Source: Melanocharis versteri (lineage: Eukaryota; Chordata; Aves; Passeriformes; Melanocharitidae). Taken from it: 64,000 bases of DNA. The position numbers and the translations under genes were made by a program. The stretch covers positions 1,566,210-1,630,209 of the forward strand of contig VZTG01007409.1 of the NCBI GenBank assembly GCA_013397845.1, in the 5' to 3' direction. The notes beneath the pieces were generated by a model. That model searched no databases, was not told the origin of the DNA, and saw only the letters and a program-made list of their open reading frames with translations. Shown piece by piece: positions 13,501 to 26,438 of the stretch. Positions within the stretch are counted from its first letter, which is position 1. Each line of letters starts with the position of its first letter.

Positions 13501-15792
13501 GTTTTTAAATATCAGAATGAAATTATGATACCAAATTGATAACTGAAAAAGGTGTATTTCTTCATTTTACAATGTTCTTTTATAATTGTACTCCTTTTTG
13601 TCAGAGTCAAAGCAGTTATGATGCTAATGATAGCTTCAAATTAATAAAATGTTAAAAGAAATGGTCAGATTAGCAGCACAAAATATTCAATAGTGGTTCA
13701 GTATAGAAACCCAGTGAAAAGAATAATTATGTCTCCCTTTGAAGGATCAAGAACTCCCTCTTAATTCTCCTTTCGTCACTCATAGAAGTTTCTGATTTCT
13801 CTCATTTAGAAGGTGCACCTGACCTGCTGACACCAAAGATCTTATAAATGTTGCTAAATTTAAGGTTATCCTAAACCAGGCATTATCTCTGGTTTTTGTT
13901 CATGTTAATCTGCACATCCCAGATAGCCTTGGTGAAGCACATCGAACTTGCACAGAAAAACAAAGACTGTGCTATCCTGTGGAAATTATTATGAAACAAA
14001 AAATATAAGATGTGGTTTAAAGTAACCTCTGAGTTCGTGGCCTCATATGGTTGGTTGGCTTACAAGGATCAAAGGTAGGAAATAAGAAGTAATTTCCATT
14101 AGAGGAGAACACTCTACTTGTCTGTAACATAGGGTCAAATGAGGCCTTGATTTTTATCCTGACAGCAATGAAACAAGTGAAGTAATCGTTTTTGTGATAA
14201 AGAACATCACTGTGGAGGATGAATAGAATCTGGAATTTATTTCATTGTCCTTTGCCAATAATACATCCGTTAACTATGGGAAGCACATTTCTATGCTGCA
14301 GAGATTAAAAACATTCTAACCAAAAGCAGCTGCCAACCAGTTGCAAATCACATCTTTCATAACTACGCTAATTCAGCTTGAAATCCTGGTGACTTATTTC
14401 TGAAGTGTTTGACTTTAAAATAAATGTCCATTTTATCCAATGAAACAGAAATATATTAGGTTGTTGCAAAACTGATGAGCATACTGAAACATTTGCTAAA
14501 TCTCCAGATTGTAATAGGACATTGTGTCGCCACATTGAGTTCTCATGACCACATCAAATCTACCCTCTGTGGTATGGCTCAGCTTTCTTCAGCATGATGA
14601 GTTGAATGCAAAGTCTATTTTCTCTTCAAAGGCTTTGATGGCTTGGGGCTACGGTTTTAGGAAGAGGGCTATGACAAAGAAACTGTCTATGAAAGAGATA
14701 TGCTATGGAGCACTACTCACTACAGTCTATGAACTGTCTTCTCCAATTTAAACACATATAATTCAGGGTATACTGGAAAATGAGATAGAAAAAAAAGAGA
14801 AATTTTAATACTTTGGTAATGCAGGAAGTACAAGAACCCATAAAAAAATCATTTAATGACTCCTGCAAAATGACTGACTTTCAGATGACACATAGAATTG
14901 GAGCAGGAAAAAAAAATCAGGCTTATTTGAAAAAGATGTGTCTTGAGATTTCCAAACCATTTAAGATTGGCCTAACTCCACAGCCATGAAGGTTGATTGA
15001 ATACCATCTTAGCTTGTAACTTCACTGGCATCATCTAGAATATTTTTAACAGAGGTCGTTAACAACAGATTCATATTTCAAAAACAGTCTGCAGTTTTGT
15101 AATTTTTAGTAGTTTTGAAAAGAAGAAATCAAATGATTTTGGTATTCTCAGCAATAAATGGAATGAGACCGTGTGGTCAAATTTGCAGAGCATTCTGGGC
15201 TTGTTCTTATTCTGTTCCAGTAATAAGTAGTCAAAGTTAGATATGCTCTTTCAGAAATCTTAAGATATTAAGGGAAGAAAAAGTAAAAATTAAGAATGAT
15301 TACCCAGTTCCATTTCTATCCATAGATGAAGAAAGCAATTGGAAATACACCTTCAAATATTTTAATCTCTTACCCTGAAAGCATATGCTGTGACTTATAT
15401 GAAAACATAATGCATCATGCAAAAATCCTGCCATGAACTTTTTTTTGTTTCTTTAATTAAACTTTCAGTCTCCTCAAAGTGGTATAAAACAATCACACCT
15501 GAAACATTAAAACTCCACTTTAAAAAAAAAAAAAAACAAAAGAGAGTTTGCTGATTTTTTTTTCAGATACCTCCTTGTATTTGGCATAGCAAACACTGAA
15601 CTGGAGTCAGTAAGTCTGGCTGGATTCAAGCTGAGTTGTTTCTGGTCCATGTTGTTCAGGGAATTTTATAGCACCTGCATTGTTGGAAAGATACAAAATT
15701 CAAGTTCATCTGTATTTCGGATGATGGATAGCTGACTTTACATTCATTGGGATACATTATATTTTAGAAGGCATAGTTCACTCTTTCTTCAT
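10521..15792. other. Non-coding sequence with A-runs, no gene seen
   Basis: No host gene recognised. A-rich runs lie at about 10552-10561, 11088-11110, 11591-11607 and 15522-15536. A G-rich tract lies at about 10633-10647. The longest open frames are under 85 codons. At 14456 there is a sequence resembling a mariner terminal repeat, reported separately. Confidence 0.55.
14456..14478 (+). repeat. Possible mariner-type terminal repeat remnant
   Basis: Seen: a TA dinucleotide is followed by TTAGGTTGTTGCAAAA, close to the start of terminal inverted repeats of mariner DNA transposons such as human Hsmar1/MADE1. Known: mariners insert at TA. Against it: I find no inverted partner in the following kilobase and no transposase-like translation. 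At best this is one end of a dead element; at worst a chance match of about 16 bases. Confidence 0.2.
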
Positions 15793-16090
15793 AGCATCAT
15801 AGAATGATTTGAATTGGAAGGGATCTTCAAAGACCATCTAGACCAATCCAGCTGCTAAGGACAGGGATACCTTTCACTAGATCAGGTTGCTTAAAGCCCC
15901 ATTCAGCCTGGTCTTGAACACTTCCAATGATGCACCCACAACTTATCTGGGCAAGGGGTTCCAACCTCTTATTGCCCTCATCACCAAATATTTCTTCCTT
16001 ATGTCCAATATAAACCTAATTTCTTTCAATGAAAAGCACTGCTCCTTGTTCTGTCACTACTGGTAAAGTTTATCCCCATCTACAGAAATC
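15793..16090 (-). mobile_element. CR1 LINE 3'-end fragment
   Basis: Read on the plus strand, this is the reverse complement of a CR1 3' region in continuous order: CATCATAGAATGATTTG, GGAAGGGATCTTCAAAGACC, a CTAGATCAGGTTGCTTAAAG block, a CCTGGTCTTGAACACTTCC block, then ATTTCTTCCTTATGTCC and a CTGCTCCTTGTTCTGTC block. That order matches the untranslated tail and the end of ORF2 in avian CR1. The copy is 5'-truncated (its 5' side is at about 16090) and has many substitutions and small indels, so it is old and non-coding. Confidence 0.93.
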
Positions 16091-17229
16091 AGTACCAGCA
16101 TTGGTATGCTGGCCTATACGTTTCTATTTCTCTCGCATGTAATAGAATTGTTATTCCATTTCTACTGCCAGATTATGCCTGGATGCTTCTTCTTTCCTAC
16201 CTCCCTATCTAGTCCTCTGCTGAAATATGCAATTTTTTCATTGTGTTTTCTCTGACTAGTTTTTCTCTGGGTTTTCTGCTTGAATGCTTAATTTTTAATA
16301 CTTTTTAAATATTTTTGGTTCTTTTCTCTTGAGAAAGGGTACAAGTCACTGTATATATCTGAGTTATTCTCCCTCATCCTTAAACCAGTCTTGATTAGGA
16401 GAACATAAAATGGGACATAGTCCAAAAAAGTGCATCTGGTATATTTTTTAATTTTGGCTCAGCTATCTAACCAGAAGTTGAAGAATGGAAGGATTGAAGC
16501 CATCTGGCAGAAGCAGTGTGAGGAGATACTGCTGTTTTCTTTTTTAATGGCTCCCTCTCAGCTTTGCAAAGCACTTCATTTAAGTTACTCCTGCAGCTGT
16601 GGCTAGATCTTCGGCTTCTTATCTCCTTACACCATGGTAAAGGAAGTACAAAATCATTAACTATGAAATCACACTATTATTGATTTTTTGTATTTATAAC
16701 CTATTTTCATATCTGGTGACATCAAATTGTATGCAAAGAATGACAGTATTCTCTTGTATATTACTATTTTATTGGATATAGTTTTCATCTTAATTGTGGA
16801 TATCTATTGAAATCTAAAATATAGACCTGAATAAGTTGAGTATGGACTAATAATTTAAAGAGACTTATCTTAAAAATGAATAATTAAAATGTTTGTTACT
16901 TCTGTATGCCAGAAACAGAGAAATTTTGTTAATAAAGTTTACTTCTGCATTAACTTGATTGTGTTCATTTACTGAATGATTTCAACAAGCAGTAGGATAA
17001 GTAGAATAAGTAGAGTGATATTCAGGTACTATGTCAAAGAAATGAGGCTCAGCTTTTACTTTTACTTACACCTCTAAAATATTGCAGTCAACAGAATTCC
17101 ACTGACTTAGTGTTAGTCTAAACTAATAACAGCTCCTGGAATCCACTCTGTTCGTGAAGGATCAGCTAAAGAATATTCTGTCTAACCTACAAGTGTTCCT
17201 GCTGAAACTAATTGTGACATTGGAAGAGT
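16091..17229. other. AT-rich non-coding sequence, no gene seen
   Basis: No recognisable repeat, exon or RNA gene. The AT content is high around 16660-16960. Confidence 0.6.
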
Positions 17230-17648
17230 GTGGGTAGGATAAATTTCAATGGGTTACCACTAGAACAAATGTTGAGTTTCCTAAATAGGATGTTGTCTCA
17301 TTTGAAACACAGAACTGATGTTATCGAGATATTCACACCTGGCCAACAAAAATATGGGAAAGAGAAATATCTCTGCCCTTCCAGAAGAGCAGACGGTAGC
17401 CCAATATCATGTCCAAAAGTGTCTGTAACAACACTAGATATTTATGCCCGAAGTAAACCCAAATTAATTTCCTTGTCCCGGTGAAGGCAGGCTCACCTTC
17501 ACTGAATGATTCATCTGAGAAAAAGATGGTCCTGCCTCCCGGCACTGATGTGGGTGGAACAAGAAGGAGTGCCTTGGTCGAGATGGACAACTCTGAAACA
17601 CCTGAAGCTAAGCAAGATCATTCGTATTTTAATTGTATATTTAATAAT
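17230..17648 (+). other. Coding-like patch of unknown identity (two plus frames)
   Basis: I do not recognise this. Seen: a plus-strand frame is open from 17230 to 17484 (84 codons from an ATG) and a second plus frame is open from 17457 to 17648 (64 codons), overlapping the end of the first. The second frame contains segments such as GGTRRSALVEMDNSETPE, whose mixed composition looks more protein-like than most frames here. Several CpG dinucleotides survive in about 300 bases although the neighbourhood is CpG-poor. A GTAAAC donor-like site lies at 17453 at the end of the first frame. Possible readings are a conserved exon, a frameshifted retrogene remnant, a conserved non-coding element or chance. 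I assign no function. Confidence 0.2.
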
Positions 17649-18196
17649 TAACATCACTTAATGGTAATAGGCATAAGTAAATGCTACTGAGATAGAATGA
17701 TACATTTAGCACTTTTTTTTCCCCACTTAGAAACATGTTTTGATCCAAAGTATGACTAAAATTAATAATGCCCCTGTATTAATGCAGGAAAGAATCAGCA
17801 AGCTCTTGTATTAAGGGTAGGAGAGAAATAGAAATAGGGTTTAGATGAAAAAATCTCTTTTGTTGTCTTTAATGTACCATGAAAAAGCAGTGTCACATAT
17901 CTTTCATCATTCATATTGAGGCCAATGATGCCTTTGCTGTCTATTTTATTTGGAGAATGATCTAATCTCTTTTTTTTTGCACAAAATATAAAGATAGTTG
18001 CTCATTTACAGCTATGTAATATATACCTAGCAAAATTTCAGTGGAAGCAGGAAGAAACTTTTATAACTTAAAACACAGATAGTTCTTGCAGGTAATCTGG
18101 AAAAACACCTGAACTAAGAAAAAAAAAGTAGGAAAGAAAAAGACACCAAGAAAAGAGAGATGGAAAGAGAATGGGAGGCCTGTTTTTAATCTCCAT
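17649..18196. other. AT-rich non-coding sequence
   Basis: Nothing recognisable. Short A and T runs lie near 17709-17717 and 18119-18128. Confidence 0.55.
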
Positions 18197-18448
18197 GCCT
18201 GTCATTTATTTCTTTCACACAAAAAGTATGGGACACAGGTGGCTGAATGTCAAAGATCGTACCCTGTCTGCATGATTCATAAGGCATGGGACAAATATAT
18301 GAAACAGGCTGGGCGAACAGAAAAATCAGAAGAAATGGGTGCATTTTTACTGAACCAGGTCAAAGGTTGCACTGCTTACGGTGTTTTACAAATGTTTGAC
18401 AGATTAAATGCCCACCTCCCATGGTTAGCAAATAAGCCATGCAAGTAA
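18197..18448 (+). other. Exon-like open frame of unknown identity
   Basis: I do not recognise this. Seen: the plus frame stays open through this stretch; from the ATG at 18239 it encodes 69 residues ending at a TAA. The translation has a balanced composition (for example AWDKYMKQAGRTEKSEEMG), with no low-complexity bias. A pyrimidine-rich stretch (about 18197-18220) precedes AG dinucleotides at about 18226 and 18238. The stop overlaps a donor-like GTAAGA at 18445-18450, so an exon could be spliced there instead of terminating. It sits about 600 bases downstream of the patch at 17230-17648 on the same strand. Open frames of this size are expected by chance in 64 kb, so confidence is low. Confidence 0.15.
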
Positions 18449-21400
18449 GAGTACTCATAAGAAAAAAAACTTCATTCAGTGTCTTTATTGTGAGGGATCA
18501 GGGTCAACTAGCCTATGTAGCACATGTATGCTCTCAGTACACATGCACACTCCTGAATTATGTTGGATTTTTGGAAAACACATATTAAAATAATTTGGAA
18601 ATGGTAAATTAACACCCTCGTAAAGAATTAAAAAAGGACCTCAAAATGGATTAATTAAATCTCAAAAAGTATTAGAAGTCGGCAGAAAGTATACTTAGAT
18701 ATCTTTATCAAAGAAGATGATAATTGTATTATTTCCTATATACATATTTGGCTCTTGGATAACTTTCTTGAGTAAAAGTCTATTTAGTGCCATTTCTGCT
18801 TTGCATTGCAATGGAAATAAGTAAGAATAATATGGAGACCGAAAGGCCATGAAGTTGCAATATGTCATGGTCCACAGATCTATAGAAATATTTTTCAAGT
18901 TATTTCTTGTTAAAGCTGCATTGTATTCATCCTTGTTCCCAGTAGTCATCTGTCTGACATGTAAGATGAAATGCTGTGATTGTTTGAAGAAGCATATTTT
19001 TACACAGTGGCAACACATGAAGTTCTTGGTAGGCCCATGAGAGTATTGTAAATGCACTTGAGGATCAATGAACTGTATATAAACTGTTTGTACAAGTATT
19101 GATCCTTACGTATATCTGTACTGTGGCAAAGTATCATTTCAGAAGAGATTGTCTGAGTGACATTACAGTGACTTGGAGATTTTGTGTTTGTCTGTCGGGT
19201 CTTTCTTCCCTTTGGCAATTTCTCAAGGTAGAAACTACCTATTTCGCTTGGTGATTTGTCTGCATAAATGTCTATTAGAATTATCTTGTCCAAGAACCCA
19301 CTCTGGTTTACATCTTCTAAATCTATGGTCCTTACTTTAAAAATGTTTCTCAAAGTAAGTTTTTCGTTTGTTCTCTGCCCCTGAAGATTTCCTTAGGTAA
19401 CTGAGGATGGGATCAGGACTGAACAGCATTATATGCTAGCACAGAAAAAGTGTGATTTGAGACCAGATTTGATTATGGCTATGGAATACTTCCATTCTAT
19501 TATTGAAGAGCTTATTTTATTTTCCTAAGGAAGCGAGGATTACAAAGTCATACTTTATTTTTTATTCTCTTCATCTGTCTCGTTCTGTTCTTTCATCCTT
19601 AAATCTAGCAAATTGTAACAGATTTCAGTCAAATTGCACATAAGGGAGTGGTGTCTCAGACAAAGATGTTTCTTCAAGTAATACAGAGCTAAAGTGATGG
19701 AAAAAAATATTAGATGTGTTGATGACTGTGGGTTGTTGCTTGCTGCTGCTAAGTCTCCCTGTTACTGAATACCAAAGAAGCCACATGGAAGAGCAAATTT
19801 CCCCATAAAGTTTCAATCAAAGCTTGCAGTCAACCATAAGAAGCAAAACCATAGAAAATCAGCCTTCATGAGTTCTGGTGCTCAAAGAACTTCTTATGTC
19901 ATTAAAAAGGATTGAGTTTTTTTCTTTGTTAGGTTTTACAATAGAGGGGCTTTTATCAGGGGTTACTTAACTTGACCAAATTACACTGAATTATATCTCA
20001 ACCTGTTTTGCAACTTTCGCTGAATTACTTAATGCATTTCTGCAGCATTTTGCTCCTGAGAAACGTATTTGTTGGATTCATGTTTTGAGTATTGAAAATT
20101 CTGAAAACTTTCTAAGCAGAAATTGCAAGAAAGGAGAAATCTGAATGTGTCCTCTCTATAATTTAAATATGTTCTCCATGTCAGATGGATCACATGTTTA
20201 TGCTACATGGAAAATTGTAAATGAAGTAAGTTTAAACTCAAAAATATACTCCAGATATTATTTCAAGATGATGTCACTTTTTGCAGCTGCCACTGACAAC
20301 TTTTCCAAGAAGGATCTTCAGAAAGAGCAAAGGCTTGCGAAGCAGCAAGTTTTAAAATCTGGTAACCTTAGGTAACTGGCTACTGAGAAAAGAAGAATAA
20401 CATTTACTATAGTAAGAAGACTGGATAACTGCTATTATTTTTGCTCCATATCCTACCTGTTGGTTGAAATACACAAAAGTAATTTTATTTTTTTTTAGCT
20501 ACAAACTTTACAAAAGAGAAAATGCATATTCACACCTCTCAGAAGAGTGGGTTGGGCACATCTTCCTGAATGTTAGTGTTTGTATTTGTGTATATGTTTG
20601 ATGCATATGTGATTTGTGTATATATGTATATACATACCTTTTATGTGCCTGAACTATGTGAAATTTCAAAATAATTAAACAGATCACAAAGAAAGTTAAG
20701 GGTATCTACCTACTGAAGTCTCCTTTTTAGGACATACCTTGTGGCTTTATTTGGAAAAAAACTATATGTTCTGTTCCTTCCCCTGATTTTGCATGAGAAC
20801 GTGCAGAAGAGTTGAGATTTCTGTACTGGGCAGATGAATAGGTTATATTACATTTGAATGTAAATCTTTTGGCAAAAGGAGTGAAAAACTGTGACATTTC
20901 CTCTTGTTGTCAGATATATTTGCTACTTCTTTTCAGGGACTGACATGGAATGACTGACTCACTGAGACTCTCGGCCTCAAGTCCAGGTGTGAAAAAAGTA
21001 AAATTTCCCAGATGCCTCTCCCTGTTCCCACAGTTTTTATGCTCTGCATAGGCCACATACAGCCCCTCAGAAGGCAGTAGCCACACACCAGACCTACTCT
21101 CAGAGTGCTGCTCCTAAGAGCCATTCTGCTTGGCTTAGCTAAGTAGTGTCCTGCCTAAGTGAACTGCAAAACCACCTTTACATTTGACAGCAGAATAACA
21201 CCTTTCAACAAGCTGGAAATTCTGGGTAATCACATGCAACATCTAGGCTGACCAAGAGTTCCATGGCTTTGGCTGTTGCAAAGCTCTGTTCTTCTCATGG
21301 CTTGTGGTGCACCATGGTCAGAACATGTTACATCAGCCTCTCGGCATGCTTCCTTCGGTCTTCTTTCTATTGAAAGGGCTAAGACAAGCTGTCACATGTA

Positions 21401-23309
21401 CCTTGAATTCTCTCCAGCACGAAGCTGGGACACATGAGATGCAGTTACAGTGTCCATATGAACTCAGAAGTTTGGAAGTGTTCTGGTTCATGTTTTAGTC
21501 CAGCCTCTCTATCCCTCCCTTGTTCCAGGTTTGCTTTTCCCGAGCAGCTGATCCACGACCAGGTTTACCTACTTTCCCCAGGCAGAAGGACCTCCTGCCA
21601 ATCCTGGAGATAAAATTGCAACCTGGACGGTTCATGGATCTAAGCCTATGAGATACTTTTTTGTTCTTCTGCTAACAGACTTGTGGAAACTGCTGTAGCT
21701 GGGTAAGTTAGACATGTATTCTATGTAATAGAATTTTAAGACAACCCTGTGTGAAAGATTTGAAAGATACATACTAGTTAAGGCAAATCTTCTGCTAGGT
21801 AACTGTTTCACCCACAACCAAAAGTAGCTTCCAAAAATTATATTACAAATGAAAACCTTCCCACACTCGGTTAAATTCTCCATAAATCTTTAGCTCCAAA
21901 TTTCCTCTCTCTTGTTGCTAGTTTTTATCTCTGAGTTGACACAATACAACAAATTCTAATACAACAGGATTCAAAGCAATTTAAATCCAGAAAAAGTCTC
22001 GAAGTGAATACAAGTAACGTACTATAATAACATGCTATGCGATTCTTCAAGCAGTAAGAATGACCGCTGATCCATAACGCAAGATGAAAAAGTCTCATGT
22101 TAGGCTGAAAAAGAGAAATCCAAGGGGACAAGACTCCTTCCATACTTTAAAGGCTGTGGCTTCTTCTGGATACAGAATTGCAAAAAGGAATGAAAAAGAG
22201 GGCAATTGCAATTCTGTGATATTTTCCAAATATGGAACAAGTGATACTTCCTTAGATAAAACACCCGTGTGAAAGGTTATGGTAGAATGCAACGCACTCC
22301 CCTTTGAAACTATGAATGTAAGAGCAAAAAGTTTTCCTAATACGTCATTTTTAAGGAGTCTCTTTCAGGAGTATGTATAGCTCACATGGAAAGAAGTATT
22401 GCCAATATAAACATATTTTTTTCTCTGATATAAAAGCCAAAATTATTAATATAAAACTCAAATAAATCAATAGTGTTTACATTTAGTTCTGAGTTCGAGT
22501 GGTTTGTTTTTCTTCTGAAACTTTTATATGTACATACACTTGTGTGCTTGAACATACATGCACATACATATCTATCTGTGCATATCTGAAAGTAGGGATG
22601 ATATATTTTTGTACTAATATTTCAATGATAGTGAAACAAATTTGTCCCACCTGATAAACTTGAGAACTGTGCATTTCAGTCAACTTGTGATAAATCACAA
22701 ATTTTTCTTTCTCCTAAACACATACACATACTTCTCAGTTTAAAACAAATTAAAAAATCTATCTGAAAATTATTTAAGCTAAATATATTGAATATAAAAT
22801 TGTGCAAAAGCTGGACCAAGATTCTTTTTTTAGAGCACAGTAAGAATAGATCTCATTTTTTGGAACACAATTTTGCAGCGGTTTGTTGGATGATGGATGG
22901 AAGAAGAAAGCAAGGAATAGCATGTACTGTACTCTGTATTGGTTATTTCCCTAAATACTTTGAAGATACTAGATGTATATAAAAAATACAGAATACTCAG
23001 TGTATTTGCCGGAGAATATAGGTGAATAAGGAGAGGAATAAAGACATCTGTTGTATACAAAGTAGCAATAGAGTGTTTTACATTGAACAGTAATTTTAAA
23101 AATTAACCTTTACGTTCTTCAAGAGTAGTAAGGAAATGCAAATACTGTCAATATCATTATCTACAATCCTTTATATTGGAAAATAAAATAGTCAAGACAT
23201 AAATTGAGTGAAACTCAGTTTATTGAAAGTTTTCTGAAGGCTGACTGAAAGTCAGCGGATCCAACCTTCTCCTGAGAGCTGGATCTACTTGTGTGGTAGT
23301 GGCAGACAG
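18449..23309. other. Non-coding sequence, no gene seen
   Basis: Two overlapping minus-strand frames of 120 and 117 codons (18695-19057 and 19000-19353) are the longest, but neither resembles a known family and that length is expected by chance here. A TG/TA-rich low-complexity patch lies at about 20575-20638 and a weaker one at about 22520-22585. The stretch 20935-21620 is moderately GC-richer without a recognisable unit. Confidence 0.55.
20575..20638. repeat. TG/TA-rich low-complexity patch
   Basis: Alternating purine-pyrimidine sequence of TGTATATG-like units, irregular, probably a degraded microsatellite. Confidence 0.6.
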
Positions 23310-23720
23310 ACATAAGTTCTCCCTTGACCTTGGTCTTCTCCAGGCTGAATGGGCACAGTTCTCCCTGTCCTTCTACAACCCGTTCCTGATTACATATGTG
23401 TTCCCCTCCACTCTAGTATGTCTTTCCCAAAGCAGGATCCCAAAACTAGACACAGCACTGAAAATACAGATTCACATATGTTGAATACAGTGAAACAACC
23501 ACTTCCCTTAATACTTTGTCTGCACTCTTGCTACTACAGGCCTGAATTAACTCTCTCTGCAGCCAGGCACTCTGATAGCTTGTGTTCAGCTGATTGTTGA
23601 GCAGTGTTCTGCCTTCCCAGACAGAGGATCCTGCATTTGCTTTTATTAAATTTTATGAGTCTCCTGTTAGCTGGTTTCTGCAAGCTGTAGAATTCTCTCT
23701 GAAAAAGAAGCCCTGTACTC
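23310..23720 (-). mobile_element. Old CR1 LINE fragment (ORF2 C-terminal coding region)
   Basis: The plus strand carries the reverse complement of CR1 ORF2 sequence. GGTCTTCTCCAGGCTGAATG sits near 23330, a CAAAACTAGACACAGCAC block (reverse of the region encoding the QFW-like motif of the reverse-transcriptase tail) near 23440, and a GGATCCTGCATTTGCTTTTA block followed by TTTTATGAGTCTCCTGTTAG near 23625-23675. The order agrees with CR1. Numerous substitutions and deletions make it non-coding and old. The boundaries are approximate, and the element may begin as early as about 23245. The open frames seen across it on both strands are by-products. Confidence 0.8.
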
Positions 23721-23797
23721 CAGCGTATCAGGTGCTTCTCCTGCAATGTGAGATGTGTGAATACTCTCAAAATTCAATTAAATAATTTTTGGATCCG

Positions 23798-23832
23798 CTA
23801 TCTTTTTAATGGTTCCACTATCTTTTTAATGG
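23798..23832. repeat. Short tandem duplication, 20-bp period
   Basis: CTATCTTTTTAATGG occurs twice, at 23798-23812 and 23818-23832, separated by TTCCA. This is a small local duplication next to the CR1 remnant, probably from replication slippage. Confidence 0.85.
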
Positions 23833-25340
23833 CTATACATTTCTGCTCTGTTCCAGGCAATCGGGGGCTGCAAATACAAACTCAACACCACTTTTCCATT
23901 GTGGATGTCAGTTTGTGGTAACAGTGGAAGAAGGCATAGTGCCACTGATTAATAAGTTCATGAAAAAAATAGTGGCTATTTATAATAATAAAAAAAAATC
24001 CAATCTCAAGTACCTAAAAGAAGAGGAAGTTCTCATATGCTCAGGGACTCAAGAAGTAAAATGCAGGATGTGAAAAATCTAGATTCAGATCACCCCTCTG
24101 CATGAATTGTTTTGTTAAATGCTTGCCCTTAACTTAAACTAACATAAAAGGGCTCTTTCAATGTCTCCTGTTGACACTGCTCCACTGCATATACTCAATT
24201 AAATATTTACTGGAGAGAGGCAGTCATGTGTTCCCATCTCCTGAGCAAGTGTCTTGGCTAGAGGACTAGAGAGCTAATCTTATTCTCCATCTCAATAACA
24301 TTTTGAGCATTTTATCTGAAGTGGAGCAATGTCAACAGGAAAGGTTGAAATAAGTGTCCTAAGAATATCTTGTAGACTTACAGTTCACACCTTTGTCCAA
24401 TTCAGAATGGGGACTGAAACAGCATAAATAACCTTTCAGGTAAATTGCCTAATCATCAAGTATTTTCAAATGTCTCCCTCAATCTCTCTGCCTGGAGTAA
24501 CTTTTTATAAATTATTTAAATACAGATTCAGATAACATAAAATAGAATGACTCTTACCTAACAGTTGGGATATTTTCAAGCTGACAGATTGCTAGTCAAA
24601 CCTCCTTGGGGAAAGAAAAACTGAGCTGATGAGCAAGATATTTCATAGTGCTCATTTTATCACAGTTAAGAAAAAAATGAAGATATTAAAGCTCATTTAT
24701 TTCAGAAAAATAAATTATCATGTGTAAACCATGTGCTCCCTGAAAAAAACAGGTTTTGTCATATATTTACTGTCAGAACATAAACCTGTCACATAAATGT
24801 TTTTCCACAGGTGTAAGTGCCTCATACCCAATTACTTCACATCATGAAGTTAGATTTACTCTGCCTCACGCAAGAAGCTAGAACTGTATTTCTTGACCAG
24901 AAATATTTTCAGTTTCAGTCTTAAACCGGCACCTTAGAATTTTCTCTGGGTTGATGCAAATTGAATTATTACAGGAGATTATGATAGGGAAACAAACTTC
25001 CAAAAGAAGCTTTGTGGCTGTTGTGTACTCTATCATTATTGAAAAAGGCCTTGGAGTTTTCCATGCCTCTCATGTTGTTAGCAGTACCAGATTGGTGGTT
25101 TTGTCTGCAAGCCAGACTATAAATCACCGTCAGTCTTAGGCATGATATTCACTATTAATGCCTTGTTTTCCCTACTGAAATATATTTTTGTGCTTATTTT
25201 CTCTTGATCCTTGGCATTCTGCTGACCATCAATCAAAAGAACAAGTTGGACATTCCTCTCTGTCTTGCCTCAGTGACCCCCTGATTTTCTTGACCATTAA
25301 CCACTCTCTGGAATGTACATTTGCTGTCAGCATCTTTAGG

Positions 25341-25360
25341 CCCCCATATCCCCCTCCCCC
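25341..25360 (-). repeat. C-rich tract, possible minus-strand G-quadruplex
   Basis: Three runs of five C (25341-25345, 25350-25354, 25356-25360) on the plus strand give three G5 runs on the minus strand. Only three full runs are present, so a quadruplex would need a split run or a vacancy. Confidence 0.4.
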
Positions 25361-26438
25361 GGCTACGGTCCCTTCCTGGCACCAGGTTGCAAAGCAATAT
25401 TTCCCATATACTGAATGAAGAGCATGTCATAGGCTGTTTGACATGGTCTGGGAGCCCACAGAAAACCACTGATGCACAAACCACTTTTATTCCATAAGAC
25501 TGTGGGAGCCCAGAGGAATGAGCAGCCTTTCTGCTAGGGCGAACACACCTCACACATACAAACCCAATATTCCTGCCTTTACTGTTTAATAGGTTTCATA
25601 CTCATGCAGAAAAGGATTGTAGACTGATGTTTATCGAAAGTTGTATCTTGAGAGAATTTTTCTTGAAATGTGTGATTTCAAAAGCTTAATTTCATGCACC
25701 AGCTATTCTTTCTTTACAAAAATGCAGTGTTTACTGAAGTGAGGAGCAATCTTCATTCATTATTCAGGAGCAGAGAGGTTTTGACTTTTTCTTGAGCTTC
25801 TGCAAAACCCTTCAAAGGGAAGGAAAAGGAAAATGGTTCAATTTAAGTTCAGTTAGATGGTTGAATAATTTGTAGTGGTATTTCCCAGAAGACTGCTAGT
25901 TCAAATACTTTCTTTTATAGAACATTTATGTCAATAGGCCTCTTTTCCTTATTGGGCTCCTTGATTTTGATTGGAATGAAAGCTAATAGATATTTTATTA
26001 TCTTGCTTTAGGAAGGGGAAAATGCACACATATACTATATCAGTCTTCAGCTTTATCATAATAATGTTTCTTTAACACTAAAACGAATAAACTTGGTCAA
26101 GCAAAAAAAAAAACAAAGTTGAAAAGATTCATTTTTCAAAGCCTTCTAACTCACTCATGATACTTCCTTGTCCATACTCTATCAAGACAGTCACAGTAGT
26201 TCTGATAAAGGTTTGCACCTTCATACTAAACATAGTCTGTGGTTCTTTGTATGTATATTTTATCACAATATTGCAATCTAATGAATTGATTTTTATGTGT
26301 AATTGATTTGGCATGATGTAGATAACAGCGATAAACCTTTCTGTACTAGAAAAGTCATGGCACTTCTCGCTCAGAAAGATCATATTTCTAGCCATCCGAT
26401 GAAGTGCAACTTAGCTAAAACATACTTGAATTATGTAA

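Noticed and set aside
25233..25553. 106-codon minus frame as a gene
   Set aside because: No domain, no splice context, and overlapping frames on the other strand; fits a locally GC-richer patch.
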